From Brachynemurus nebulosus (Eukaryota; Arthropoda; Insecta; Neuroptera; Myrmeleontidae): 64,000 nucleotides of DNA. The notes beneath the pieces were generated by a model that had not been told where the DNA came from, did no database searches, and worked only from the letters and a program-made list of their open reading frames with translations. Of the stretch, positions 35,801 through 47,450 are shown piece after piece (within the stretch, counting starts at the first letter, position 1; each line of letters begins with the position of its first letter). A program made the position numbers and the translations under genes. Location: positions 17,358,877-17,422,876 of the forward strand of contig JAPWDM010000005.1 in assembly GCA_035578155.1 (NCBI GenBank), written 5' to 3'.

Positions 35801-37790
35801 TTTATTTCATTGGCTGTTTATAACTGAACTTATTTGATGGTGGCTGACTGGTCACTGGTGATTAGTGACCAGTAAGTAGTCTATATACTCGTATGCATAT
35901 TGTTGTAAGAATGCTTCATGGTTGTGTAGAATATAATTCTAAATTTGAAAACATTTGTGTTCGAGTACTACTTATACATAGAACTTTCCATCACTTTCTA
36001 CAACAACAACATCGTGAACAATAGGGACTGGCCGAAGAAACTATTTGAAATGAGTTTAACAGTTCACCAGTTCACTAGACGTGGTGTAGTTTGTCTGTTT
36101 GGTTGTGTTAATAGAGTAACGTTGACCGAAGATATATTGTAAATAGTTCTTCGGCATAGAATATTATGTATAAATAACTCAACATAGTACCGGGTGCTTT
36201 TTTTTGATGCGTAGTAGATGTTGCGTTGCGGTAGCATATTTTAAAAGACCCGAAGTTCAAATAAAGGACTGTCCTTTGAAAAACAGGATTGATAATAATC
36301 AGCGGATTCTAACCAGCTTAATAAACAAATACACGTATTTGTGATAACCACTGATCGAAAAGGTTGCGGGGCTGACAGTATTGTCTTTATTTTTTTTTAA
36401 GGTATTCAAAATTGTTTATTTTTTTTGGATAAAACATTTTGATGCGATTTTAGATATAAACAATCGGTAATTATGGATACCTATATACGGGTAATACCCT
36501 TTTATATCAGGATATTTTGAATATACTTTAGATATGCGTGTATACATTTCATATGACAACTTGTTTGTCTGATTCTAATTTTATGTATTGTGTGAGGTAA
36601 TTTTTAATGTTACAAGTAAATGATTTATGTGTATCAATTGTCTTTTTTCTTCCAGTAAAATGTGAGAGAGACAACATATTCTTTTGTTTTCGTAAAAATA
36701 TTGTTTTTAAATGACAGGTTATTTTTTCATAAACAAGTTTTAAGTTACAGTCAGTCAGTCAAATTTTTAACAATTTTAATTTAAAAAAAGTTAAAATTTT
36801 TGTACTTTTTTAATCTAATGCTTTTTTGTAACTTAAAACTAATATTTATTAACAGCTGATCGTTAATAGAGAATATACCGACACAATTTTTTTTTTTAAA
36901 TGTATTTATCCCGATTTACTAACGTTTTAAGTTTTGAAAATATAAGTACGGTCGTGTCAGCACCGCAAGATTTCGAACATTAGTGATAACATACACTTGG
37001 ATTCTACATTTATTTTTCCTTTTTTTTCTTAGGTATTTATTGAATTTTTTGTATCTCTTCCAAGTATTTACTTAATGTTTACTACGTACTTACAATTATA
37101 TTTCTACTGGAACAGATACGATTAGAACCAGCAATGTCTGTGTTTATAGTGCATCTAATTTATATCACACCTTTACCTACTGGATCATAGAGTCATCAAC
37201 ACTTCTTATCCTTAAATAGACTATACTACGAGTACTACTAATAATTACTTATCAAGGATATAAGCATTTTATAAGTACATATTTGTATTTTCTTCAAGAA
37301 TTAACAGAATAACTCTATAAATAAAAATTAAAATTGGTAAATTGAAAATTTTTTTAAATAGATTTTTTTAGGTAAAAGTATTTTCTTGCATTAACAAATA
37401 TTAGTTATATGTTGCATCAACAATAGTGCACTAGTTAGAGCATCTATCAATGTTATGTTGTAAACATACAATTCTACAATTTTTTCAGTGTAGAGTAATG
37501 ATAATAAGTTTGAAATTGAATTAACGATTTTTCTGGTTTTTTGTACTTTTTATACCATAAATGAGTTTTTACAAATTTATTAATTGGGTTTATACTTTTT
37601 CTTAACGATAATAGTAATATCAGTTGTCAAATAAAGATATTATTTTATTACAAATGATTTTATTTAACAAGAAACAAAATTTAGCCGTTGCGCTAAAGTA
37701 AACACCCAACAAGTAAGTGATATTCATGTTAGTGAAATTAAAACTGAGTTTAATTCGTATTTCGACTTGTACCTACATACATTTAGATAT
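32900..37790. other. Long AT-rich region without recognised genes or elements
   Basis: About 4.9 kb with only chance open frames up to 76 codons (34298-34528, minus). A perfect 10-bp-stem hairpin lies at 35847-35873. Good-looking splice acceptors occur near 36656 and 37031 but no coding exon follows convincingly. No transposon ends were identified, which makes this the longest element-poor stretch of the window. Confidence 0.4.
35847..35873. repeat. Perfect hairpin ACTGGTCACT-AGTGACCAGT
   Basis: A 10-bp perfect stem encloses the 7-base loop GGTGATT. It is not followed by a T tract and no element ends are nearby. Its function, if any, is unknown. Confidence 0.75.
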
Positions 37791-37794
37791 TTAA

Positions 37795-38671
37795 CCCTAG
37801 AATCATACGTACTCGTCAAAACGACGAACGAACTTCTCTACCTGCTCCAATACTACAACTTGTCGGTACCTGCTTGCTGTGAAACTTCTGTTATCTAATT
37901 TATTTGTTATTATAACACATAAGACATATAAATTTTGTTTATAGCTATTGTTGTTTTTTTATGATTAACCTATATTTTTTTTAAAGATTTTGTACTCCAC
38001 ATATAAAAGTTTTCCTAATTTTTCTAAAATTTATTGAAGATATGGATGTTATAATTAATTTATTCAATGATTATGATAATGTGAAAGATGATTACAGCTG
38101 TTTGACTTATAGAGACGACATAATACTGAAATTTTAGTATATTGAATCGAAAACTAAAGAATGCGTTTCAAGTGAGTTAATAAAAGATTAACAATTTATT
38201 TTGTGGAAAATATTTTAATTTTTATTATTTTTTGAGATCTTATTCGAAAAATTACTAACAAATTTTAGAAAATTTACAAATGTGCCTAACGGGGAAATAA
38301 CTACATATCTATAGGAATATTTATGACTGAGAAATTTCACATTCTGTAAAGTCACACATGTCCACTGACTCATAATAGTTCATAAATTAATTATTTGAAA
38401 GACATGTTTTATGATACAACTGATGTATTTATCTATTTTTTAATTTTTATAGTGAAAATATGCTTTGATAAAAAGATTAAAAAAATTAATAAATATTTAT
38501 ATTAAGAAATTTTTCCAAATCCAATTTTTTTAAATATTTTGTTCGCTTTTATAGTATTGTGTTAAATGTTTTTTGCAAATAATCTCTAAAACTCCCCGTA
38601 AAAAGTCCATTCGTCGAAACGACGCCGATGTATGATTAACTTGACTCGTAGACCAACGTATGATTCTAGGG
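37795..38671. mobile_element. piggyBac-type MITE (TTAA-CCCTAGAATCATACGT)
   Basis: Perfect 16-bp inverted ends CCCTAGAATCATACGT are flanked by TTAA (37791-37794 and 38672-38675), the hallmark of piggyBac; the CCCTAGA start also fits that superfamily. Subterminal TCGTCAAAACGACGA and CGTCGAAACGACG hairpins lie inside both ends. At 877 bp it is too short for a full transposase. A 33-codon frame at 38042-38139 (MDVIINLFNDYDNV...) is acidic and could be a transposase remnant, but this is unproven. Confidence 0.85.
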
Positions 38672-38830
38672 TTAAATACATATATACATACGAGTATAAT
38701 ACGTATCTTGTATTATTTCAATCCTATTGAGAAATCTGTCTGTTATCATTCGGTTTAAAGTAAATTTACATGACAGAGACAAAAGATATACATATAATAA
38801 TTATTACCACAATTCTGAAACTATTGTACA

Positions 38831-38832
<2 letters not shown>

Positions 38833-38886
<54 letters not shown>
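38833..38886. repeat. (TA)n microsatellite
   Basis: About 27 uninterrupted AT dinucleotides. Frames reading YIYIYI across it are artefacts. Confidence 0.95.
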
Positions 38887-38890
<4 letters not shown>

Positions 38891-39435
38891 CCCGAACCGA
38901 ATATGTATATGTATATGAATCTGTGACATTTCTAACTTTATGTTCTATGTACGGTGAACTTGAATATTTATACTATTAAATCAATTTCCATTGGGTATTT
39001 CAAAAGATTAAAATTTTCATTGTTCCCGAGAACAGTATTTGAGAAATTTAAATATTTGGGAAAAGTTTTCGAAAGTAAATTTGAATTTAAAGTAAATATT
39101 TTATTTAATCGGTTTAACAACATTTATTTGGTTTCATTTAATCGAGAATGCAAATGGAACGGTTTTTTAATATTCTAATTTACCTGATGGTCATATTTTT
39201 ATTTTCCCGTCCATATATAAGATATATGTATACCTATATCGAAGTTGTAAGAAAGGGAAGTATATGATAATCAGATAAATTTAAGCATATGCGGTTTCCA
39301 TGGGATTCTGATTTTTAGGGCCTAAGAACGAAGAAAATTCTTGACGAAAATGTTTCGGACCTAGACTTTTTACTCGGATTAGGGAAATCCTGATGCTAGA
39401 GACATGAGATCAATCTCAAAATAATTCTATATATG
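38887..39435. other. AT-rich stretch with no recognised feature
   Basis: The 74-codon frame at 38954-39178 has no recognisable domain and ordinary AT-rich content. No paired termini found. Confidence 0.4.
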
Positions 39436-39651
39436 CACGGAGAGAAAATTCGTATAAAAATTACTGTGCTCATACTACAATCGACGTGTAACAGGCGAAC
39501 ATATCCAATTTTTGTACGGTAAAATTATAAAAATTATAGTTATATTATTGTAATTTTTATAATTTTACCGTACAAAAATTGGATATATTCGCCTGTTACA
39601 CGCCGATTGTAGTATGAGCACAGTAATTTTTATAGCAATTTTCTTTCCGTG
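39436..39651. mobile_element. Near-perfect palindromic MITE with CACGG ends
   Basis: The 216-bp unit is almost one hairpin: arms 39436-39540 and 39547-39651 mirror each other (CACGGAGAGAAAATTCGTAT outside, TTTTTGTACGGTAAAATTAT inside) with a few mismatches and a loop of about 6 bases. The CACGG end resembles the 49.2-kb element. No target duplication is obvious. Confidence 0.85.
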
Positions 39652-41189
39652 AGGGCATCAAAAGGAGCAATATTTTAACATATTTTGATTAGTGATTCTG
39701 AGGTTATCACCACTTTTAACTTTTTGGAAGGGTCAAAAAATTTTAGTACTTTTGAATTTTTTCTTGAAAAGTGTAAAAATAGTCTCATTTATTTTAAGGC
39801 CAACTTTTTTTATGTCAGGGAATTATGATTATTATGATTATTATTTTTTTTTAAAAAAAACCTTATCTTTATTATTAGAACTGGGATGAGTTTTTTTGGT
39901 TATTGTTAATAGAGGTTAGATATCAATGTCTTATCATTGACACTAACTCTTCCCCCAGTATAGGTTTGAAAAAATAAAAACGGGACGTGAAATTCCTACA
40001 ATAGCGTTGTCAGCTTTTTATAGAGAACATTAAAGATACAGTTAAAAATACGTGTTTTAGAGTTTCAAAACTTGTTGAGGTCATCAACGTGAAAATTTTT
40101 TTTGTCAAATAGGTACAGTGATTTGAGCTAAGGTACGTTGTTTTCTTTGTGTTAAATTTTCAATTTTGATAGTGATTTTCGTATTATTATTATACCCTTA
40201 TATTAACTATTCGAAGGAATTTTCATCACTTTTTTGCAATTTCGCGACTAAATACATGATTTAGACACTTATAATAGGGTCACCTTCATCAAATGTAATT
40301 TTTAGTTCCAAGAGACTAAAAATTCTTTTGCTCCCGCTTTTAAGTTAATCAGCAAGTGAAATTTAACTTAAATATCGTTGCCATATAATTTAAAATAATA
40401 AACAAATTCAAACTTGTAAATAAAGGTAAACAATTATATTGTATTGTCCAGTTTGATTGTTTTTAGAATTTTAATATTATCAGGAATTGCATATATACAC
40501 TACAGAACGAATTAAAGTGTTTTTTATCCTCCGTGTGATTTATTGCCCACGGGCCTTTACAGCAACTCAGGAAATGATATTAAAAGTGACATATTAATCC
40601 CCTGGTGTATCATATACAATTTTTTTCCAAGAAGCTTTTTATTTTTGCTAATTTGCTTTGAAAAATTATTAGAAATATTTTTCCCGTATTTTACAAATAA
40701 TACCATTTAAAAAAAAAAAAAAAATGTTTTAAAAAGATTTTTGAAAGCGGATTAAGTGTAAATACCACTCTCTTTTACATCACTCATTCTCCGGTCTTGC
40801 GACTATATGCATGTATGTAGGTATACAACGTTTTAAAATTTAAATCAACATTTGAAAATGCTTATGTGAAAAATAAACTAAATTTATTTTTATGAAACTA
40901 CTTACTCTAAAAACATAGACTAAAATGTGTTTCTAGCATTTTATCCTTTTAAATACCTATATATTTTAATGTTTATACTAAGTTACAACTTTTTTTTTAT
41001 TATCCGACAAGACAGAAGCAACATTTTTACGTTTTAAATACCATTTTTTTTTTTTTATAACTTAGTAATTTTATAATATTAAATAGAGCTTACACTACTG
41101 TCCAAAAGTATTCAAAAGACATCTCAAATAACTAATTTATGTAAAAATATAAAATTTTCGAGGTTCCAAAAAATTAGTTTTAAGTTGAC
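39652..41189. other. AT-rich stretch with one dispersed repeat copy
   Basis: Positions 40238-40315 (TTGCAATTTCGCGACTAAAT...CATGATTTAG...TTTAGTTCCAAGAGA) are the second copy of the repeat at 10385-10490, same orientation. Nothing else is identifiable. Confidence 0.45.
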
Positions 41190-41440
41190 GATTTCAATTA
41201 TGTGTATTAAGTTTTATACAAATAACGTAGTTCTTCACTTTTATCGTGAAAAAAAGTTAAGACAGATTTTTATAGCGAAAAAAATGGTAGAAAACTTTTC
41301 ATTGGCCGTTTCTTTGTAGATAAACACGATAAAAATGAAATAAAAGTTTTTATTGGTAAATTTAACTGATATTAAATCCATAGTAACAAAGTATTAAATA
41401 ACAATATAAATTATACTAACTTATTTTGTTCGTTAAATTG
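41190..41440 (-). repeat. Dispersed foldback repeat, copy 3 (truncated)
   Basis: Inverted, this aligns with 2925-3170: shared blocks include ATCAGTTAAATTTACCAATA, TTATCGTGTTTA, GGCCAATGAAA and TTTTTTCACGATAAAAGTG. The hairpin part of the family is missing. It lies about 1 kb from copy 2 in the same orientation. Confidence 0.65.
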
Positions 41441-41814
41441 TTTTTTCTACCCCTACTATTAAAAGTATCATTTTGTGCACGGCTAACTATATGTAAAAAT
41501 TAACAATTGCCCACACTGTGCGGAAATACAGTGAGAAATTATTTCCCACGCCTTAATATAATAAAAAAGTAGGCTTTCCCGTTAGTTTAATATATAATAA
41601 ATAGAAATAATACTAAAAATATACATATATGTATGTTGATTATTTATTATTGTTTCCATAGTTTCAAAGTATGCTTTGGCAAAAATTTGAACATCTTAGC
41701 ACTGACATTATAAATTTAAAAAATTGTTACTACTTATTTAAATATTATTTTAATTATTTATGTTAAATTTTACGAAAAAAAATGTGCTCGTAGAAAAAGT
41801 ATAGTGTAAAATGC

Positions 41815-41913
41815 GTGGGAAAAGCTTATTTCTCAGTCATACGAATTGTTACACTCGCCCTGCGGGCTCGCGCAACAAACTCATATTCGTGAGAAATAAG
41901 CCTCTTTTCCCAC
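41815..41913. repeat. Hairpin with 21- to 24-base arms
   Basis: GTGGGAAAAGCTTATTTCTCA faces TGAGAAATAAGCCTCTTTTCCCAC with a small internal insertion. The loop holds further pairs (ACGAAT/ATTCGT, GCCC/GGGC around CTGC). A 69-codon frame crosses it but is not credible. Confidence 0.7.
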
Positions 41914-42494
41914 TTATTGTACAATATACTATTACCGTATTACACTATTACACTCCAATTTTATACTGTGTGAGTTTTTCGAGAGTTGCAATTCTTATTA
42001 CAGCCAAACCGTTGATTTAATCGAAAAATTGTTCAAATAAGAGTTGTAGATATCGACGGGGGCAACCGATTGCTATAGTGTGGAGCTTTATAGCTCTTAT
42101 GGTTTTCGAGCTATGATACAAACTATTAGATTTTTAAATGGAACTATATATTAATTTTTCGATAAAACTGATCTAATGCATTAATTAACAACATAAATGA
42201 GCAAAAAATTTTTTTTACCCAAGTTTAATTTTTTAATTTTTCTTTAATTTATCAGTTAAGTGGTAAAAATATGCTTATGTACTTAAGGCTACTTCTAATT
42301 GGTTGCCTAAAATCAATTTAAAAGCTATAACTGTCAATCCAAAAATTGTTAGCTGAGAGTTCTTCTTTTTAAACCAAGGAAAATTAAAAAGCTAAGAAAA
42401 ACAAAAATTTAAATTTCACTTGAATTGTGTAAAGTATACGACATCAAATATACTGTGAATAATTAATTTTTTTTTTTTTTAAATAAAGATTATA

Positions 42495-42965
42495 ATAGAC
42501 AATTTAACTTGTGTATCAAGTCCCATAAGAATATTGTAGTTTTTTTGACTTTTACCATGGAAAAAAGTTAGCACAGATTTTTATAACGAAAAAACTGGTA
42601 CAAAACATTTCACTGGCTATTTCACTGTAGGTAAACACGATAAAAGCGAACCAAAAATTCGTATTGGTAAATTTAACTGATTTTAGAACTGTAGTAACAA
42701 TGTTTATATAATAATATCAATTATGTATATTAATTTTTTTATTCGTTATATTGTCTTACCGTATTACACTTGAGTTTTATATTTTTTCTGAACAAAATGT
42801 GTTTTCTACAACTCAAATTTCTTACCTAAAAGCAATTTAACGAGAAGAACTGTCAACTAACAAAAACGCTTCAGCTTCGCTGTCGCGTTTTTGTTATAGT
42901 TGACAGTTTTTCTCGTTAAATTGCTACGCAACAAGTTTTCGTTAAACAAACCCAAATTTATTTGA
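42495..42965 (-). repeat. Dispersed foldback repeat, copy 2
   Basis: Inverted counterpart of 2685-3175 over nearly its whole length. It includes a better-preserved hairpin at 42831-42925 (AGCAATTTAACGAGAAGAAC facing its inverse across AAAACGCTTCAGCTTCGCTG). Similarity extends beyond the hairpin on the lower-coordinate side to about 42495. Confidence 0.75.
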
Positions 42966-44001
42966 AAAGGTATAAACCTCTCACGTAATAATAAGTGAGA
43001 AAATCATTTGGCTTTATCAATAAGTTTGAATTTGATTATTACTTCAAATAAGTAATCGGTGTTCTATAGAGCCCGCTTTCTGATTACTTAAAAGCGGAAA
43101 CAAAAGTTTTTAACACTTTAACCCAATACTTTGTCCTGGATTTAGAAAATAGCAACTATAACTAGCTTTTTTATAAACTCTTTGGTCTATTAAGAAAAGT
43201 TTGTCTTCAAATAAAGTTCTTCAGAAATGGTTCAAGTTAGGTGACAATATAACTGTTTACCAATCAAATGTTATAAGGCATTATAAGCCTTCATTTTGAC
43301 AGGATGAAATTCCAAGCAATATATTCTTGAATAACCTCGTATGTTATTGTAAGGTAGGTATTTTGCTTGTATCACATTGAAAACATCTGTTATGCGTGCT
43401 TACTACAGGTAAAATACTATTTGGTTTAATGTTGAAAAGGGCTCTATTCTCATTTTCACAGTCATTTTCTCAATTCCGTTCAAAAATTTTAATTAAAAAA
43501 CGCGTGCTGAGAAACATTTCCACAGAAATGACAAAGTAACATTTTCCTGAATAAAAAATTTAATAAAATACTCTTTCGAATGTAATAATGTAACAAATTC
43601 AAATAGCCATTCCTAAAGGAGAAAACGATTTTTTTCAAGATAATTAAAAATCTTCGTCATTGTTAATATATAATAATTACTACTGAAACCTCCTGGTTTT
43701 ATTTTCTGAATGGTTGACTTTTTTATAATTTTTTTTTTTCAAATATAAAATCTTTGTAGGTAGGTATTTGTTATTTACAGAGGTACATTGTCTCTTAAAA
43801 GAAATAGACAGATGGAAATGGAAATTTTCTTTCCTTTATTAACCACTGTACATTAAATATTTATGTAACGAAGTTATTTTACTTCATAGCGCTTACTTTT
43901 TTTTTTAATAAAATGGTTAATAAATTTTTTTATATGAAACCTTGAAGCTATTTTAACTTGTACACTATTTATCTAAAACACGGTTGATTTTTTCATGTTA
44001 A
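42966..44001. other. AT-rich stretch with no recognised feature
   Basis: No gene, tandem array or paired termini were seen between the foldback repeat and the large palindrome. Confidence 0.45.
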
Positions 44002-44689
44002 GGATGTTTGGGAGGTACAATCGGTGATAAAAGTACATGAAATTAGAAATTCGTGAATAATTGCGTTGTATAACAAACTATGAGGTAAATAAATAATTAT
44101 CTTTGTTAAATAATAGCTATCACTACAACTGATCGTACAATACATCAAACTATAACTTTCAGCTGACTACAAGAGCTGAGTACATTCTGAGGATTTTTCG
44201 GAGGAATTTCAAAATGCTAGGAGACGATTGAAAATTTAGTAGAATGTTCCTCATTAAATACTAAGGCCCCTGTGAAAATTTCAAGCCGATTCACTAAGCC
44301 GTTAAAAAGTCATTTAATCTGTTCTGTTTCTGAATTTCCATAAGAGTACGTGTAAAATTAGTTTGCTTTTTTTTTAAATAACTTTTTAACGACTTAGTGA
44401 TTCGGTTTGAAATTTTCACAGGGGCCTTAGTATTTAATGAGAAACATTCTACTAAATTTTCAATCGTCTCGTAGCATTCTGAAATTCTCCGAAAAATCCT
44501 CAGAATGTACTCAGCTCTTGTACTCAGCTGAGAGCTATAGTTTGATGTATTGTACAATCAGTTGTAGTGATAACTATTATTTAACAAAGATAACTATTTA
44601 TTTACCTCATAGTTTGTTATACAACGCAATTATTCACGAATTTCTAATTTCATGTACTTTTATCTCCGATTGTACCTCCCAAACATCCA
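44002..44689. repeat. Large foldback (arms about 316 bp, loop about 56 bp)
   Basis: Arm 44002-44317 is the inverse of 44374-44689 with scattered differences. The edges read GGATGTTTGGGAGGTACAAT outside and CACTAAGCCGTTAAAAAGTC near the loop. The left arm lacks a few bases of the right one near CAGCTGAGAGCTATAG. The frames of 87 and 92 codons on opposite strands here follow from the palindrome and are not genes. No target duplication identified. Confidence 0.85.
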
Positions 44690-46278
44690 TAAAAAAAGTA
44701 GAGATAATGCTTTAGAGTCTAACGAAATCTGCAACAGGGAAGAAATGGTATATAAAAGGGACACACAAAAGGACTAGTTACTAAATCGTCAAAACGAAAA
44801 AAGATGCTAAGAAATCTTTAGTTAGGAGCATAATGATAACAGTAAAGATGTTTGAAGTTTTCATTTCAACATCGTGACTTTCACGTACTTACAATTTTTT
44901 TTATTTATTAGGTATCAACTATTATCTTCAAAAAATCGAACAAGATAAATGAAATTATTTCCGGGTTAAAAATAATAATAGCTACTTTTTTATTTGGGTC
45001 AAACTCATAAAGCAAATTAAATTCTTATTTTAAATAAAATGTTTTAAGTTTTTTTATTGTGTAGCAAATTCAGTGGCAGTATTTAAATATCTTTTTTCTT
45101 ATTTGAAACATTTCTTTATTCTAATCCGTACTTAAAAAACTTTTCCATTAAATGAAAACTTTTAAAACTGATCTAATTAAATAATATAAAAATTCAATTT
45201 TCCTCTTCCCTTTCAACAATTTTTTCGATATTTTTGTCTGAACGTGTTAGTTTTAACTAGCAATATTATCAATATAAAACACTCCTAGACACTTCGGAAG
45301 ATTAATTTTAGTGTGAATAGAATTTTTAAATGATCTAGAAATTTTTTTTTAAATAAAAATTTCGAGACTGATGAGCAAAAGCATGCTCATGCCGTGGCGT
45401 GTCTGAACTGAAAAATGAAGTATCATATAATACATTAAAAATTAATGGAGCGTACACTGAAACTATGAATAATAAGCAATGAGACTTAAAGAGTTTGAGT
45501 AAGTAAGTTAACTACCCAAGCGAAGAGCAACTCACCAACGATATTATTACCAACTTTTACATAACATAGACAAGGCGTATTACAGAACTGAAGACATCGA
45601 AAACAGATGACTCCGTATGACTATTTATAACAAAGTATCCAATTTCATAACAATCTCTCTGTTGTGACACAATTTTCATACATACGTACATTGTAACATA
45701 TTTTTCCACGACCATCATCTCCTGAAAATCAGTGATAAATTTTCAATCGGAAAAATAAATTATATTTTATGGGTTAGAAACGATGAAATGTGTATCATCG
45801 TGGAACGGTTAACATAATGTAAGAAATTATTTATAGTCACACATATAATTTTGCACACATATTGGTTTTATACTTTCCTAATCGAAATCGATGTTGAAAC
45901 GGCGAAGAGAGGAACAGATTATCGTTTAACCCTTTCGTAGTTGTATGTACGTTAGGTGAATTGGTTCTACTGGTATTGTTGACCAAAGTCATACAAAGAT
46001 TTTGTTTATGTATAGGTAAGTCTAAAATATCAGGTTTTCTATATACAACATATTATGGTAGAGACGATCAAAGTCAGAACTCGGGGAAAACGCTAATGAA
46101 CAATAGACAAAGCTAATGGACAGAATAAGGAGCATTGATGTAGGTAAAAATCTATAGCAAAGGTACCTAAACTATGCGCCAAGCATCACAAGGGACTAAG
46201 TTTCGAAACGTTTACTTTAGAGGTGCAATTGGTAACTGAGTATCTTTCAGGTGAAAGTAATGAGACAATTATCGTACA
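44690..46278. other. AT-rich stretch with no recognised gene
   Basis: A small palindrome ATGAGCA-AAAGCA-TGCTCAT lies near 45372-45391. No open frame or paired termini of note. Confidence 0.45.
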
Positions 46279-47180
46279 TACGAGGGAAGGTCAAAAAGAA
46301 GCATAAAATGAAACACTAAACTATTTTTCCTTTTCAACTATATTCTCCCTTAACTCTAATGCATTTTTCGGATCTATCATACATCTTATTAACACCGTCG
46401 AAAAAAAATATTTGTCTTGGGCGTCAAAATAGGCCGAAATCGCCAACTTGAATTCATCATCGTCGTTAAATTTTTTCCACGCAGCTCTTTCTTTATCATT
46501 GGAAATGAATAATAGTCCCTGGGGGCCAAATCTGGACTGTAGGGTGGGTGGCGCAGTTGTTTGAAACCGCATCGGTGAATGGCAGCCGTCACAACATGGC
46601 TGTGTGCATGGGAGCGTTGTCATGCAAAAGGAATTTTCCCTTTCTATCAGTTTTCCCCCTTTTTTTTCTTTAATAGCTTCTTTTAATCGATCTAGTAAGG
46701 AAGCGTAATACTCTCCCGTTATGGAAACGCCACGTTCTTTATAATCGATCAAAAGGATACCTTCAGTATCCCAGAAGATGGTAACCATGATCTTTCCGTC
46801 TGATTGGGACACCTTAAATTTTTAGGAGCGGGTGTACCTTTTTTATACCACTGCATCCACTTTTGCTTTGATTCGGGTCCATAACGGTGAACGCAAGTTT
46901 CATCACCAGTTATAATTAGGGCCATAATTTCCTCCTTTTGCTGTCCACAGCGATCCAAAAACTCGCGAAAACAATCGACGCGTTCTCGTTTTTCTCCATA
47001 GTGGCTAGTTTCTTCCTGACTGACTTGTTTGCTCGTTGATAACTCAAAAGCTGCTGACCTGATTAGGCTGGAATTTGGTATATATAGTAACAATGAGTCA
47101 CTCAATTATTGCCTACTTGGATGAGCAACCTCACCCCCAACAATCCCGCCATTCTGTGAACTTTTTGACCTCCCCTCGTA
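46279..47180 (-). mobile_element. Internally deleted mariner element
   Basis: Inverted ends TACGAGGGAAGGTCAAAAAG (46279-46298) and TACGAGGGGAGGTCAAAAAG (inverted 47161-47180) match at 19 of 20 positions including the flanking TA. Full mariners are about 1.3 kb; this one is about 0.9 kb, consistent with loss of roughly 380 bp at the 5-prime end of the transposase gene. Because the ends are intact it could still be mobilised in trans, though the coding sequence is dead. Confidence 0.92.
46321..47105 (-). pseudogene. Mariner transposase pseudogene (DD34D catalytic part)
   Basis: The minus-strand reading resembles the catalytic two thirds of mariner transposases. It runs from a KRERVDCFREFLDRC segment through TGDETCVHRYGPESKQKW (first catalytic Asp), TIFWDTEGILLIDY and GEYYASLLDRLKEAIKEK, the HDNAPMH block (second Asp), to HPPYSPDLAPRDYY (third Asp). 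It is broken by several frameshifts, near 46800, 46620-46595 and 46490, and one in-frame stop around 46596. The N-terminal paired-type DNA-binding domain (about 120-130 residues) is absent. All three catalytic Asp codons persist, but no functional protein can be made. Confidence 0.92.
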
Positions 47181-47370
47181 TAAGCAGAATAAATTGCTCA
47201 AAAATTTTAAGAGTAGTTAGCTAGAGATAAGTCGCCGCATAGAATGCGAGAAGTCATAGTCTCCAGCAGACCAAGATGGTCTGCTATATGGACAAATCGA
47301 GGAAGGATTTTAAAGAGTACTTAATGAAATATACTTTCTCAAAAAGTACAAATAAACTCCAAACAGAAAC
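47181..47370. other. Non-coding flank of the mariner element
   Basis: Slightly GC-richer than the local average, with CAGACCAAGATGGTCTGC near 47268-47285 forming a short palindrome. No gene recognised. Confidence 0.35.
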
Positions 47371-47373
47371 AAT

Positions 47374-47450
47374 GGCAAGAGTCACTCCTGACAGGAGCAA
47401 GAGTCACTCCAGATAGGAGCAAGAGTTACTCCGAATAGAGGCAAGTGTGA
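47374..47450. repeat. 22-bp minisatellite, about 3.5 copies
   Basis: Units beginning CAAGAGTCACTCC at 47376, 47398 and 47420, with a decayed one at 47442, repeat at exactly 22 bp. Differences are substitutions only. Confidence 0.85.

Noticed and set aside
36657..36702. Possible exon after TTTTTTCTTCCAG reading KCERDNIFFCF
   Set aside because: Very short, weak donor, no related sequence recognised.
37032..37126. Possible exon after a strong acceptor, open for 30 codons
   Set aside because: An open run of that length is expected by chance at this AT content, and there is no donor or recognisable peptide.
44294..44715. Overlapping 87- and 92-codon frames on opposite strands
   Set aside because: Both lie in the foldback at 44002-44689, so an open frame on one arm is mirrored on the other.
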